A stretch of DNA of 32,089 bases from DASRDU01 sp035560235 (lineage in GTDB: Bacteria; Acidobacteriota; Blastocatellia; RBC074): NCBI GenBank assembly GCA_035560235.1, contig DATMAG010000119.1:1-32089 (forward strand), in the 5' to 3' direction. A model generated the notes under the pieces. It had not been told where the DNA came from. It saw only the letters and a program-made list of their open reading frames with translations, and made no database searches. The position numbers and the translations under genes are program-made. Below, piece by piece: positions 17,756 through 27,100 of the stretch; within the stretch, counting starts at the first letter, position 1, and the number at the start of each line of letters is the position of its first letter.

Positions 17756-20119
17756 ATGAAGCAGAAACACGCACTGCGTTCGCGCGAATGTTTCGTCGGG
17801 ACATACCCGCCGCGCGAGTGCGGCATTGCCACTTTCACTTACGACCTGCGCAGCGCCGTCTGTGCGCTGCGCGCTGAATCTCAGCCGGGCGTGATCGCCA
17901 TCACGAACACACCCGCCAGTGCGGCTGTGGGCCGGTCGGAAAACTATTCCTGCCCGCCCGAAGTCGTCTTTGAAATCAGACAGCAGTGGCTGAGCGATTA
18001 CCGACTGGCCGCCGAGTATGTCAATCTGTCGGGCGCCGAGGTCGTCAGTGTGCAGCACGAGTTCGGCATCTTCGGCGGCCCCGAAGGCCGCTACCTGATC
18101 GAATTCCTCAAGGGCCTGCGCAAGCCCGTCGTGACCACGCTGCACACCGTGCTGAGCCAGCCGTCGCCGGGTTACCTCGATTCGCTCAAGCGTGCAGCCG
18201 CGTTCTCTGACCATCTGGTTGTCCTCAACAGCCGCGCGATTCCGATTCTCAGGGACGTCTACGGCGTGGCGGAAGAGAAGATCACGCTGATCCATCACGG
18301 CGTGCCTGATGTGCCGTTTGTTGATCCGAATTATTACAAGGACAAGTTCGGCGTCGAAGGCCGGCTGGTCATCCTTACCTTCGGGCTGCTGAGCCGTAAC
18401 AAGGGGATCGAGCTGATGCTGGAGGCGCTGCCTGCCGTTGTGCGCGCTCATCCGGAAGTCGTCTACATCGTGCTTGGCGCCACGCACCCGGAAGTCAGGC
18501 GGCTGGAGGGTGAAGAGTACAGGCTCCGCTTGCGGCGGCGTGTGCGCGAATTGAAGCTCGAAGACCACGTCATTTTTTATGACCGCTTCGTCACGCTCAG
18601 CGAACTGCTCGAATTCATGGGTGCCTGCGACATTTATGTGACACCGTATCAATCGCGGGAACAGATTGTCAGCGGCACCCTGGCTTACGCCGTCGGAATG
18701 GGCAAGGCTGTTGTTTCGACGCCGTACCTGTATGCCGAAGAACTGCTCGCGGAAGGGCGCGGCTGTCTGGTGGGGTTCGGCGACGCAAGGCTACTGGCCG
18801 GCGCCATCAATCATCTGATCGAGCACGAAGCCGAAAGACATCAGATGCGCAAGCGCGCCTATGAATACGGGCGGCAGATGATCTGGCCCGAAGTTGGGCG
18901 ACGCTATCTGGAACTTTTTGCGCGCGCCGTCGCCGAATATCAGCCGAAACATTCACCGCGCACGGCGCACAAACCAGTAAGTACGCCCTATGAACTGCCG
19001 GAAATCAGGCTCGACCATCTGCGTCGGCTGACTGACGACACGGGAATCCTGCAGCACGCGACTTACGGCGTGCCGGATCGGCGCCACGGTTATGCGACTG
19101 ACGACGCGGCCCGCGCGCTGGTGGTGGCGATGCTGCACTGGCGGCAATTTGGCGCTCAGGAAGCTCTGGAACTGGCAACGCGCTACCTGAGCTTCCTGCA
19201 ATACGCGCAACTGCCCGACGGTCATTTTCACAACTTTATGAACTATCAGCGCGAGTTTCTGGACGAGCGCGGCAGCGAAGACACGCTCGGACGCGCGTTG
19301 TGGGGGCTGGGGACAACTGTGGCGTTTGCGCCGGGCGACGCGATGCGGGCGCTGGCGCGGGAAATGTTCGAGCGGGCGCTCGGCGCGCTCGAACTTCACC
19401 ATCCGCGCGCGCTGGCTTATGCGATCTGCGGGCTTTTCAACTTTCTCGGACACTACGATGGCGCGACACAGGTGCGACGCAAACTGATTGAACTGGCCGA
19501 ACAACTCCTGGGCATTTACCAATGCGCGCGGGCTTTGGACGACGAGATCGGTCAATGGCGCTGGTTTGGTGACGATGTGACCTATGGCAACGCGAAGATG
19601 CCACAGGCGATGTTGCTTGCTTATCGGGTGGCGGGCGATGAACGCTTTCGTCAGGCCGGGCTGGAGTCGCTCGATTTTCTGCTGGAACTGACTTACCGCG
19701 ATGGCCGGTTCGATTTCATTGGCAATCAGGGCTGGTACCGGCGCGGTGGCGAGCGAGCCGCCTTCGGCCAGCAGCCGATTGAAGCGGCCTACACGGCAGA
19801 GGCCTCTCTGGCAGCATACGAAGTGACTGGCGATCTGCGTTACACGGAACTGGCGCGCGCAGCGGCGGAATGGCTGCTGGGGCGCAACCGCCTGGGCGTG
19901 CGGCTTTATGATTTCACGACCGGCGCGTGCGCCGACGGGCTGGACCCGCACGGGGCGAGCCTGAATCAGGGCGCGGAGTCGGTCATCTGCGGCCTGCTGG
20001 CGCTGCTGGCGGTCTCCGCGCAGCAGGAGCGTGATGCCGGGCCTGCGGGAGACGATATTATTGTTTCTCTCCCCGTTAACGCCGGGTCAGCCATAATCGC
20101 CGCGAGCACAACCTCGTAA
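17756..20119 (+). CDS. Bifunctional-looking GT4 glycosyltransferase fused to an alpha/alpha-barrel-like domain
   Basis: A 787-residue protein. Residues ~10-395 are a GT-B family-4 glycosyltransferase. There is an N-terminal FVGTYPPRECGIATFTYDLR loop, a VQHEFGIFGGPEGRYL acceptor-side motif, LTFGLLSRNKGIELMLEALP at the domain junction, and a nucleotide-sugar side with YQSREQIVSGTLAYAVGMGK. Residues ~410-765 are a separate helical domain (RRHGYATDDAARALVVAMLH, LPDGHFHNFMNYQREFLDER, LWGLGTTVAF, GASLNQGAESVICGLLALLA). It reads like the (alpha/alpha)6 toroid of glycoside hydrolases or epimerases. No signal peptide, so cytoplasmic. It is followed after 25 bp by a GH130 gene and then a second GT4, so the product is probably an oligosaccharide or its lipid-linked form. 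Whether the second domain is catalytic is not known to me. Confidence 0.85.
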   Translation: MKQKHALRSRECFVGTYPPRECGIATFTYDLRSAVCALRAESQPGVIAITNTPASAAVGRSENYSCPPEVVFEIRQQWLSDYRLAAEYVNLSGAEVVSVQHEFGIFGGPEGRYLIEFLKGLRKPVVTTLHTVLSQPSPGYLDSLKRAAAFSDHLVVLNSRAIPILRDVYGVAEEKITLIHHGVPDVPFVDPNYYKDKFGVEGRLVILTFGLLSRNKGIELMLEALPAVVRAHPEVVYIVLGATHPEVRRLEGEEYRLRLRRRVRELKLEDHVIFYDRFVTLSELLEFMGACDIYVTPYQSREQIVSGTLAYAVGMGKAVVSTPYLYAEELLAEGRGCLVGFGDARLLAGAINHLIEHEAERHQMRKRAYEYGRQMIWPEVGRRYLELFARAVAEYQPKHSPRTAHKPVSTPYELPEIRLDHLRRLTDDTGILQHATYGVPDRRHGYATDDAARALVVAMLHWRQFGAQEALELATRYLSFLQYAQLPDGHFHNFMNYQREFLDERGSEDTLGRALWGLGTTVAFAPGDAMRALAREMFERALGALELHHPRALAYAICGLFNFLGHYDGATQVRRKLIELAEQLLGIYQCARALDDEIGQWRWFGDDVTYGNAKMPQAMLLAYRVAGDERFRQAGLESLDFLLELTYRDGRFDFIGNQGWYRRGGERAAFGQQPIEAAYTAEASLAAYEVTGDLRYTELARAAAEWLLGRNRLGVRLYDFTTGACADGLDPHGASLNQGAESVICGLLALLAVSAQQERDAGPAGDDIIVSLPVNAGSAIIAASTTS

Positions 20120-20144
20120 ATCGAATTTTGAAGGTGGAGAAAAA

Positions 20145-21101
20145 ATGAAGGGCAATGGGTTTCGTGAGTTATTCCGGCGATCTGAGCATAATCCGATTTT
20201 GACCACCGCGGTGTGGCCTTATCCGGTCAACAGCGTTTTCAACGCCGGGGCGACGCTGCTGCCGGACGGTGAGACGCTGCTGCTGGCGCGTGTAGAAGAC
20301 CGGCGCGGCATCTCGCACCTGACGGCGGCGCGCAGCCGCGACGGCGTCACCAACTGGCGGATTGACCCACAACCGACGCTGCTGCCTGATCCGGAGAATT
20401 ACCCGGAAGAAATCTGGGGCATTGAAGACCCGCGCATCACCTGGGCGCCGGAGCTGGATCGTTACGCTGTAACCTACACATCATATTCGACGAGTGGGCC
20501 GCTCGTGAGCCTGGCGCTGACGCGAGATTTCAAAGAGTTCGAGCGTAAGGGGGTGGTCATGCCGCCCGAAGACAAGGATGCGGCGCTCTTTCCCCGGCGC
20601 TTTGGCGGGCGCTGGGCGATGCTGCACCGCCCTGTACCTGGTTTCCCCGGCACACGGGCGAACATCTGGCTGTCCTATTCGCCCGACCTCAAGCACTGGG
20701 GCGATCACTGTGTGGCGCTCGAAGCGCGGCGCGGCGCGTGGTGGGACGCCAACAAGATCGGGTTGTCGCCGCCGCCGGTCGAAACTCCTGAAGGCTGGCT
20801 GGTCATTTATCACGGCGTGCGGATGACGCCGGCAGGCTGCCTTTACCGGCTCGGACTGGCGCTGCTCGATCTGGATAAACCCTGCCAGGTGATCCGGCGC
20901 GGTGACGAGTGGGTCTTTGGTCCCGACGCGCCGTATGAGCGCGTGGGCGATGTGGGCGACGTGGTCTTCCCCTGCGGCGTGACGCATAACGAGGCGACAG
21001 GCGAGTTGCGGATGTATTACGGCGCGGCGGACACTTCGATTGCGCTGGCGACCGCGAACGTGGGCGAGTTGCTTGACTGGCTCAAGGCGCAACAACAGTG
21101 A
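20145..21101 (+). CDS. GH130-family glycoside phosphorylase (beta-mannoside type)
   Basis: A 318-residue protein with the five-bladed propeller signature of GH130 (formerly DUF377, PH1107-related). Key residues: VFNAGATLL at 32-40, LLARVEDRRG at ~46-55, and WGIEDPRITW with D95, corresponding to the catalytic Asp of GH130. A second set is WWDANKIGLSPPPVETPEGW, then GWLVIYHGV and GDVVFPCGVTHNEATGELRM, ending YYGAADT. GH130 enzymes characterised so far phosphorolyse or hydrolyse beta-linked mannosides, yielding mannose 1-phosphate; linkage specificity cannot be read here. It lacks a signal peptide, so an intracellular glycan is the substrate. It is placed between two GT4 genes, which suggests turnover of the glycan made by them. 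Confidence 0.92.
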   Translation: MKGNGFRELFRRSEHNPILTTAVWPYPVNSVFNAGATLLPDGETLLLARVEDRRGISHLTAARSRDGVTNWRIDPQPTLLPDPENYPEEIWGIEDPRITWAPELDRYAVTYTSYSTSGPLVSLALTRDFKEFERKGVVMPPEDKDAALFPRRFGGRWAMLHRPVPGFPGTRANIWLSYSPDLKHWGDHCVALEARRGAWWDANKIGLSPPPVETPEGWLVIYHGVRMTPAGCLYRLGLALLDLDKPCQVIRRGDEWVFGPDAPYERVGDVGDVVFPCGVTHNEATGELRMYYGAADTSIALATANVGELLDWLKAQQQ

Positions 21102-21187
21102 ATTGTCAGTTGTCGGCTGCCTGTGGATATACCGGAGTCGCTCTCAGTTACAAAGGACGACTGACAACGAACAAACAAGGAGCGTGA

Positions 21188-22216
21188 ATGCGCATTGCGA
21201 TGTTGGCGCCAGTTTCGTGGCGCGTCCCGCCGCGCCATTACGGTCCCTGGGAGCGCGTCGTCTCGCTGCTGACCGAAGGGCTGGTCGCGCGCGGCGTGGA
21301 CGTGACGCTGTTTGCCACCGCCGATTCGGTGACGCGGGCCAGGCTCGCCGCCGTCTGCCCGCGCCCTTATTCGGAAGACCCCGCGATTGACGCCAGGGTC
21401 TGGGAGTGTTTGCACATCTCCTCGGTCTTCGAGCGCGCCGGCGAGTTCGACCTGATCCACAATCACTTTGACTTTCTGCCGCTCAGTTACAGCGGTTTGG
21501 TCAGCACGCCGGTATTGACGACGATTCACGGCTTTTCATCCGAGCGCATCGTTCCGGTCTATGAGAAGTACAATGGCAAAACTTACTACGTTTCGATCTC
21601 CGACGCTGACCGGCGCCCGCAACTCGATTACGTCGCCACCATCCATCACGGCATCCCGCCCGAAGAGTTCACGCTCCGGCGCGAGCGGGGCGATTACCTG
21701 CTCTTCTTCGGGCGCATCCATCCTGACAAAGGCGCCACCGAAGCGATTGAGGTGGCGCGGCGCGCTGGCCGACGGCTCGTCATCGCCGGCATCGTCCAGG
21801 ATCAGGATTACTTCCGGCGCGAAATCGAACCCAGGATTGACGGAGATCGCGTGCGATACGTCGGATCCGTCGGCCCTGAGGAGCGCGATGAAGTTCTGGG
21901 CCGAGCTGACGCGCTGCTGCACCTCATCAACTTCAACGAACCGTTCGGCCTCAGCCTGATCGAGGCAATGGCCTGCGGCACACCGGTCATTGCGCGCCCA
22001 CGTGGCTCGGTGCCGGAAGTCATCAGGCACGGCGAGACGGGTTTCATTGTGCAGAGCGTTGACGAGGCGGTTGCGGCAGTGGGGCAGCTCGGCAGGATCA
22101 GCCGCGCGCGCGCGCGACGGCACGTCGAAGAAAACTTCAGCCGCGAACGAATGGTCGAAAACTACCTGAGGGTCTACGAACGGGTCCTGAGAAGACCGGC
22201 GTCAGGGCTTTTTTGA
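21188..22216 (+). CDS. Glycosyltransferase family 4 protein
   Basis: The 342-residue protein has a GT-B fold. The N-terminal half begins MRIAMLAPVSWRVPPRHYGP, with the loop typical of GT4 enzymes that bind acceptor near Gly-Pro. FDLIHNHFDFLPL and LTTIHGF follow. The C-terminal half has LLFFGRIHPDKGATEAIEVA and the E-x7-E motif NEPFGLSLIEAMACGTPVIA for nucleotide-sugar binding. Length is slightly short but complete. AAGGAGCGTGA precedes the ATG. It follows the GH130 gene by 86 bp; that gap carries an 8-bp inverted repeat (21103-21110 with 21160-21167) of unclear meaning. Sugar donor and acceptor are unknown. Confidence 0.93.
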   Translation: MRIAMLAPVSWRVPPRHYGPWERVVSLLTEGLVARGVDVTLFATADSVTRARLAAVCPRPYSEDPAIDARVWECLHISSVFERAGEFDLIHNHFDFLPLSYSGLVSTPVLTTIHGFSSERIVPVYEKYNGKTYYVSISDADRRPQLDYVATIHHGIPPEEFTLRRERGDYLLFFGRIHPDKGATEAIEVARRAGRRLVIAGIVQDQDYFRREIEPRIDGDRVRYVGSVGPEERDEVLGRADALLHLINFNEPFGLSLIEAMACGTPVIARPRGSVPEVIRHGETGFIVQSVDEAVAAVGQLGRISRARARRHVEENFSRERMVENYLRVYERVLRRPASGLF

Positions 22217-22253
22217 AGTCACACTTCCCGGGCGGCAAGCAGGGAGAATCCGT

Positions 22254-22985
22254 ATGAAGTTTCGGCTGGGCGTCAATTACTGACCGGTGTCGAGTGCGAT
22301 GCGCTGGTGGAAGCGCTTTGACGCGACAGAAGTCGCTGGTGATTTTGCGCGCATCCGCGAGGCCGGTTTTGACAGCGTGCGCGTCTTTCTGCTCTGGGAA
22401 GATTTTCAGCCCGCGCCGGATCGGATTTCGGACAACGCGCTGCGGAAGCTCGTGACGGTTGCCAGCCTGGCCGCGCGCAATCAATTGTCGCTCATCCCAA
22501 CGCTCTTCACCGGCCACATGAGCGGTGTCAACTGGATTCCGCCGTGGGCGCTCGAAGCGGTCGCAGAGAATGCGCGCTTTCGCGTGGTGTCCGGCGGCAA
22601 AGTCGTGCGCGCCAAGCTGAAGAACTGGTACAGCGACCCGGGTGTGATCAAGGCTCAGGCGCTGCTCGCGCGGGAGGTGGCGGCGGCGCTCGGCCAGCAT
22701 CCAGCGCTGTGGGCTTATGATCTGGGCAACGAGAACTCGAACTGCGTCACGCCGCCGACGCGCGATGCGGCGATCGCCTGGCTTGAAACGATGGCGGGCG
22801 CCATCAGGGGTGTCGATGCCTCGCATCAGATTACGGTGGGCCTGCACATGGAAGACCTCGAAGAAGACCGGCGGCTCAGGCCGAAGGAGGCCGCGCGCGT
22901 CTGCGACTTCCTGTGCATGCACGGCTATCCGCTTTACGCGGATTGGGCGCGGAGCGCCGACGATGAAATGCTAACTACTCCGTAA
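22254..22985 (+). pseudogene. GH5-like glycosidase, inactivated by an in-frame TGA and a mobile-element truncation
   Basis: From ATG 22254 (ribosome site GGGAGA) the frame reads MKFRLGVNY, then TGA at 22281-22283, then PVSSAMRWWKRFD. Relatives have GVNYWP at this point, so TGG to TGA is the likely lesion. A GTG at 22287 could restart translation but would lack the first barrel strand. The remaining ~230 codons are a TIM-barrel glycosidase of GH5/mannosidase type: RIREAGFDSVRVFLLWEDF, IPTLFTGHMSGVNWIPPWA, and DLGNENSNC with the acid/base Glu. The reading frame is then cut near 22972 by an IS630-like end and stops at 22985, losing the second catalytic glutamate and the last third. It was probably the fourth gene of the glycan cluster. 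Confidence 0.8.
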
Positions 22986-23095
22986 ATTAAGTTGTTTTAC
23001 ATCGCTGCCCGTTTGCTTCAAGATAGAGTGATGAATCAGAACCACATCACACTCAAAGCGGCGGAACGCGAGCAATTGGAGAAATTACTCGCTAA
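22974..23095 (+). mobile_element. Left-end remnant of an IS630-family-like element
   Basis: The glycosidase frame ends at a TA dinucleotide (22972-22973), the IS630 target type, and unrelated AT-richer sequence begins. An ATG at 23031 opens MNQNHITLKAAEREQLEKLL, which resembles the N-terminal helix of IS630-type transposases. It is cut after 22 codons by the next insertion. No right half of this element is present in the window. Family assignment rests on a short peptide, so it is tentative. Confidence 0.5.
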
Positions 23096-23947
23096 GAGCC
23101 TGTCCGAAAACTTAAGTGATTGCCGTTTCGATGATGCGCCAGATGATGAGCGCCGAAGCCAGGGCGATCATCGCAAAGTAATGAGTCAGCTTCTTCTCCG
23201 GAGCGAATCAGCAGTCGGCGAAATCGGTTATGCCACGAGTGCGTCCGTTCCACCACCCAGCGCCGTGCGGGGTACTTCCTGCCCGGCGGCACAACGCGCG
23301 GCTCCTTCGCCGGGGGACTCAGATGCAAATGGTAATCGCGCTCCTGCACGCCCGCGATCACGTCCTCGTAGTTATACCCGGCGTCCAGACACAAGTGGTG
23401 CAGCCGGTAAACGACTTTGGCCGGACGCTCGACCAGCAGTGTGTCGAGCGTCTCAAGCGCCAGCGTCTTGTCGGGCGCGCTGGCTCCGGCCACCACCACC
23501 GCTGGGCGGCGCGCCGCACCCGTCGGAGAGGACGCTCCGCTTCGTGCCCGATTTGGCCCGATCCACAGGACTCGGGCCGGTCGCTTCGCCGCCCAGCGGC
23601 GCTTTGGTGATCACGCCGTCGAGCGCCTGCCACTTCCAGTCGATGCCCATTGTGAGGTCGTAGTACTCCAGCACCAGCGCCCAGGCCTGCTCGAAGACGC
23701 CCGCTTCAGACCACTGCTTGAAGCGGCCCCAGACGGTCGATTTGGCCGCGAATTGCTCGCGCGGGAGGGCGCTCCACTGGCAGCCTGTGCGCAGGACATA
23801 GAGAATCCCGTCGAAGATGCGCCGGAAGGGAACCGCCGGGCGTCCGGGCGTGCCCGGCTCCTTCTCCGGCCCCAGCAGTGGGGCGATCAAACTCCACAAA
23901 TCGTCCGGGACGTGCCATATTGTTTCCACCGAGGTTGCGGTAGCCAT
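23092..23947 (-). pseudogene. IS5-family DDE transposase, in two frames
   Basis: Frame 1 starts at 23947 (AAGGAGG upstream) with MATATSVETIWHVPDDLWSL. It runs through the helix-turn-helix and first catalytic Asp (ALDGVITKAPLGGEATG) and the segment GTKRSVLSDGCGAP. The protein continues only in another frame from about 23500: VVVAGASAPDKTLALETLD, then the second Asp (LCLDAGYNYEDV) and Glu (RRWVVERTHSWHNR). The switch needs a +1 shift in a GCGGTGGTGGTGG tract, which is not a typical slippery site, so a one-base insertion or a sequencing slip is more likely than programmed frameshifting. The stop TAG at 23092-23094 lies outside the inverted repeat, in the target flank, as is known for some IS5 relatives. 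Confidence 0.8.
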
Positions 23948-24025
23948 CGACTTTCCTCCTTAACTGGATTTGTCAAGGAGAGCTTATGCTGCTCCGACCT
24001 CGGTTTCAGGTTTTCGGACAGGCTC
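23096..24025 (-). mobile_element. IS5-family insertion sequence (930 bp)
   Basis: Terminal inverted repeats GAGCCTGTCCGAAAAC (23096-23111) and GTTTTCGGACAGGCTC (24010-24025) are perfect over 16 bp. The transposase is on the minus strand. The three bases outside the left end are TAA and outside the right end TCA. Both fit the T-N-A target of IS1031-type members of the IS5 family, but they differ, so there is no target duplication. Size and organisation fit a single complete IS. The mismatched flanks suggest recombination between two copies. Confidence 0.85.
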
Positions 24026-24114
24026 TCAGCGGAGCGCCGAGTGGAAAAGGGAGCGCATCATCGGTTACCTGCGATCATTAACCGCACAAGCTTTTTTCCC
24101 CGTCGGGTGATTCA

Positions 24115-27100
24115 ATGAACATCTTCGATTTTCGTAACCGGCTGATTGCCGATTACGCCAGCTACGTCAAAAGCTTTATTCAGATCCGTAATCATCGCAT
24201 CAGCGATTACGTCAAGCAGCAGCTCAACGCCGGCGTCTTCTACCCGGAGCCGCTGATCCAGTTGAATCCATCCTTTGCCAGAGGGAAAACGGTTGAGGAG
24301 CTGGTGGCGGGCGGCGTGCTGCACCCCGAATGCGCCAACATCTTTCGCAAGGATAAAGCCGGGACGATCAGCTCGGGCCGTCCGCTCAACCTGCATCAGC
24401 ATCAGGCCGAGGCGATTTACGCAGCGCGTGATGGCCGTAACTACGTGCTGACGACCGGCACGGGTTCTGGCAAGAGCCTGGCTTACATCGTTCCCATCGT
24501 CAACCACGTGCTGGAGTACGGCTCCGGCAAGGGCATTCAGGCCATCGTCGTTTACCCGATGAATGCGCTGGCCAACAGCCAGTTCGGCGAACTGGAAAAG
24601 TTCCTGCGGAAGGGCTATCCGGACGGCTGCGAGCCGGTCCGCTTCGACAAATACACCGGGCAGGAAGATGAAGAGGAGCGAAAGCGAATCATCCAACATC
24701 CACCCGACATTTTGCTGACGAACTATGTGATGCTCGAACTGATCCTGACCCGCCCGGCGGAGCAGAAGATCATCGAGGCCGCGCGGGGCCTGCGCTTTCT
24801 CGTGCTGGATGAGCTGCACACCTATCGCGGGCGTCAGGGCGCGGACGTGGCGCTGCTCGTGCGGCGCGTGCGGGACCGGTTGCAGGCCCAAGAGCTTCAG
24901 TGCGTCGGGACTTCGGCGACGATTGCGGGCGGCGGGAGCTTCGACGAGCAGCGCGCGGAGGTGGCGCGGGTCGCCACGCAGCTTTTCGGCGCGGAGGTCA
25001 GGCCCGAAGGCGTGATTATGGAGACGCTGCGTCGTGCTACTTCGATGCGCGACCTTCGCGACACTCAATTTATTGAGGAGTTGAAAACGCGCATTACCGG
25101 CGTCACCAGCGGAGAGTCTTTCGCCCGTGATTACGAGAGCTTCATTCGTGACCCGCTGGCGATCTGGATTGAAAGCACGCTGGGCGTGGAGCTGAAGGAC
25201 GGGCGGCTGGTGCGCTGCAAACCGCAGAGCATCACCGGCGAAGACGGCGCGGCGAAAAAGCTGAGCGACCAGACCGGGGTTGAGAGAAGGCAGTGTGAGA
25301 TCGCCATCCAGCGGGCACTGCTGGCGGGGTATGAGTGCGAAAAGCATCCTGAAACCGGCTTCGCCCCATTCGCATTTCGCCTCCACCAGTTCATCAGCCG
25401 CGGCGACACAGTGTACGCCACGCCTGAAGATGAAGAGACACGCTACCTGACAGTCTACGGGCAGCAATATAAACCCGGCTCGCGCGACCACGTCCTGCTG
25501 CCGCTGGTCTTCTGCCGCGAATGCGGGCAGGAGTACTACAGCGTGCGTCGGCAGCGCCGCGGCGAAGCTTCGGATTCCCACTTCGTCCCGCGCCAGTTGA
25601 ACGATCAGTTGAGCGATGATGAGAGCGAAGCAGGCTTTTTGTACTTCAGCACGGAGCGGCCTTTCCCTGGGAGTGAAGATGAGATCATCAACGGAAACCG
25701 CATCCCTGATGACTGGGTGGAGGAACGCGGCGGAAGATTGCGCGTCAGAAAAGATCGCCAGGATCAGTTGCCTGAATCTGTGTGCCTGGGTACTGACGGT
25801 GTGGAGAAAGCCGACGGGCTGATTTTCAGCTACATCGCCGCGCCCTTCCGTTTCTGCCTGTGCTGCGGAGTCTCTTACGGGGCGCGCCAGCGAGACGACT
25901 TCGCCAAGTTGTCTTCACTCGGCTCCGAAGGGCGCAGCACGGCCACCACGATCACCAGCCTTTCAGCCATCCGTAATTTGCGCCGCTCGTCGCTGCCAGA
26001 GCGCGCCAGAAAACTCCTGAGCTTTACCGACAACCGGCAGGACGCGTCGCTCCAGGCGGGTCATTTCAACGACTTCATCGAGACCACACTGCTGCGGTCG
26101 GCGCTTTATCGCGCCGTCAGCGATGCCGGCCCCTCAGGCGTCAGTTATGACGAATTGACCGGCAAAGTCTTTGACGCGCTGAAACTGCCGCGCCGACTTT
26201 ACGCGAAGAATCCTGAGGAAAAGTTCCAGCACATTAAAGACACCGACCGCGCGCTACGCGAAGTGATCGGCTACCGCCTGTATCGTGATTTGGAGCGCGG
26301 CTGGCGCATCACGATGCCGAATCTCGAACAATGCGGCCTGCTCCGGATTGAGTATCAATCGCTCGACGAGTTGTGCGCAGCGGAAGAGATGTGGGCGAAC
26401 TGCCATCAGTCCCTGACCACTGCGACCCCTGAAATCCGCCGCAAAATCGCCAAAGTTTTGCTGGATTATATGCGCCGCGAACTCACCATCAACGTCAGCT
26501 ATCTCGATTCGCGCGAGCAGGAGAAGATCAAGCAGCAGAGCAACCAGCGGCTGATCACGCCCTGGGCAATAGACGAAAACGAGAAGATGGATTTTGCCGG
26601 GATACTCTTCGCCCGCTCGCGCAAGCCCGGCGATCCCGCCGAGAACACCTACCTCTCGGCCCGCGGAGGTTTCGGGCAGTACCTCAGGCGAAATACAACT
26701 TTTGAGGGACTCACGCAGCGGCTCGATGTTCAGGACACAACGGAGATTATTGCCGATCTGCTGCGCATTCTTTCTGAAGCCGGTCTGGTGACGAAGGTCA
26801 TTGAAGAACAGAAGGATGATGTCGCCGGCTGGCAGTTAATGGCCTCAGCGATGCGCTGGGTTGTGGGCGACGGCATCCGCGCCTTCCACGACCCGATCAG
26901 GACGCCGAACGAGCCTGAAGGGGGCGGCAGAACGAATCAGTATTTCGTGGACTTCTACCGCAGCATGACCGAAGACCTGCAGGGACTCGAAGCCCGCGAA
27001 CATACGGCACAGGTGCAGTATGAGCTGCGTGAGGAGCGCGAGCAGAAATTCCGTAACGGCGAACTGCCGATTCTCTATTGCTCACCGACGATGGAACTCG

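Noticed and set aside
22281..22283. TGA read as selenocysteine
   Set aside because: Relatives carry Trp at this position, no SECIS-type hairpin is evident just downstream, and the gene is also truncated; a nonsense change or sequencing error is simpler.
23490..23545. Programmed frameshift in the IS5-type transposase
   Set aside because: The frame change requires +1 in a GCGGTGGTGG tract, with no A-rich slippery heptamer; a one-base indel is more likely.
22992..23663. A 223-residue open frame starting in the IS630 remnant and continuing through the IS5-type element
   Set aside because: It is a chance fusion: the first 22 codons from 23031 are the remnant transposase start and the rest is antisense to the IS5-type transposase.
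24026..24114. A shared repeat between the right flank of the IS and the window end (both contain GCGGAGCGC)
   Set aside because: Only about 9-10 bases are shared in GC-rich sequence; this is too short to claim a common element.
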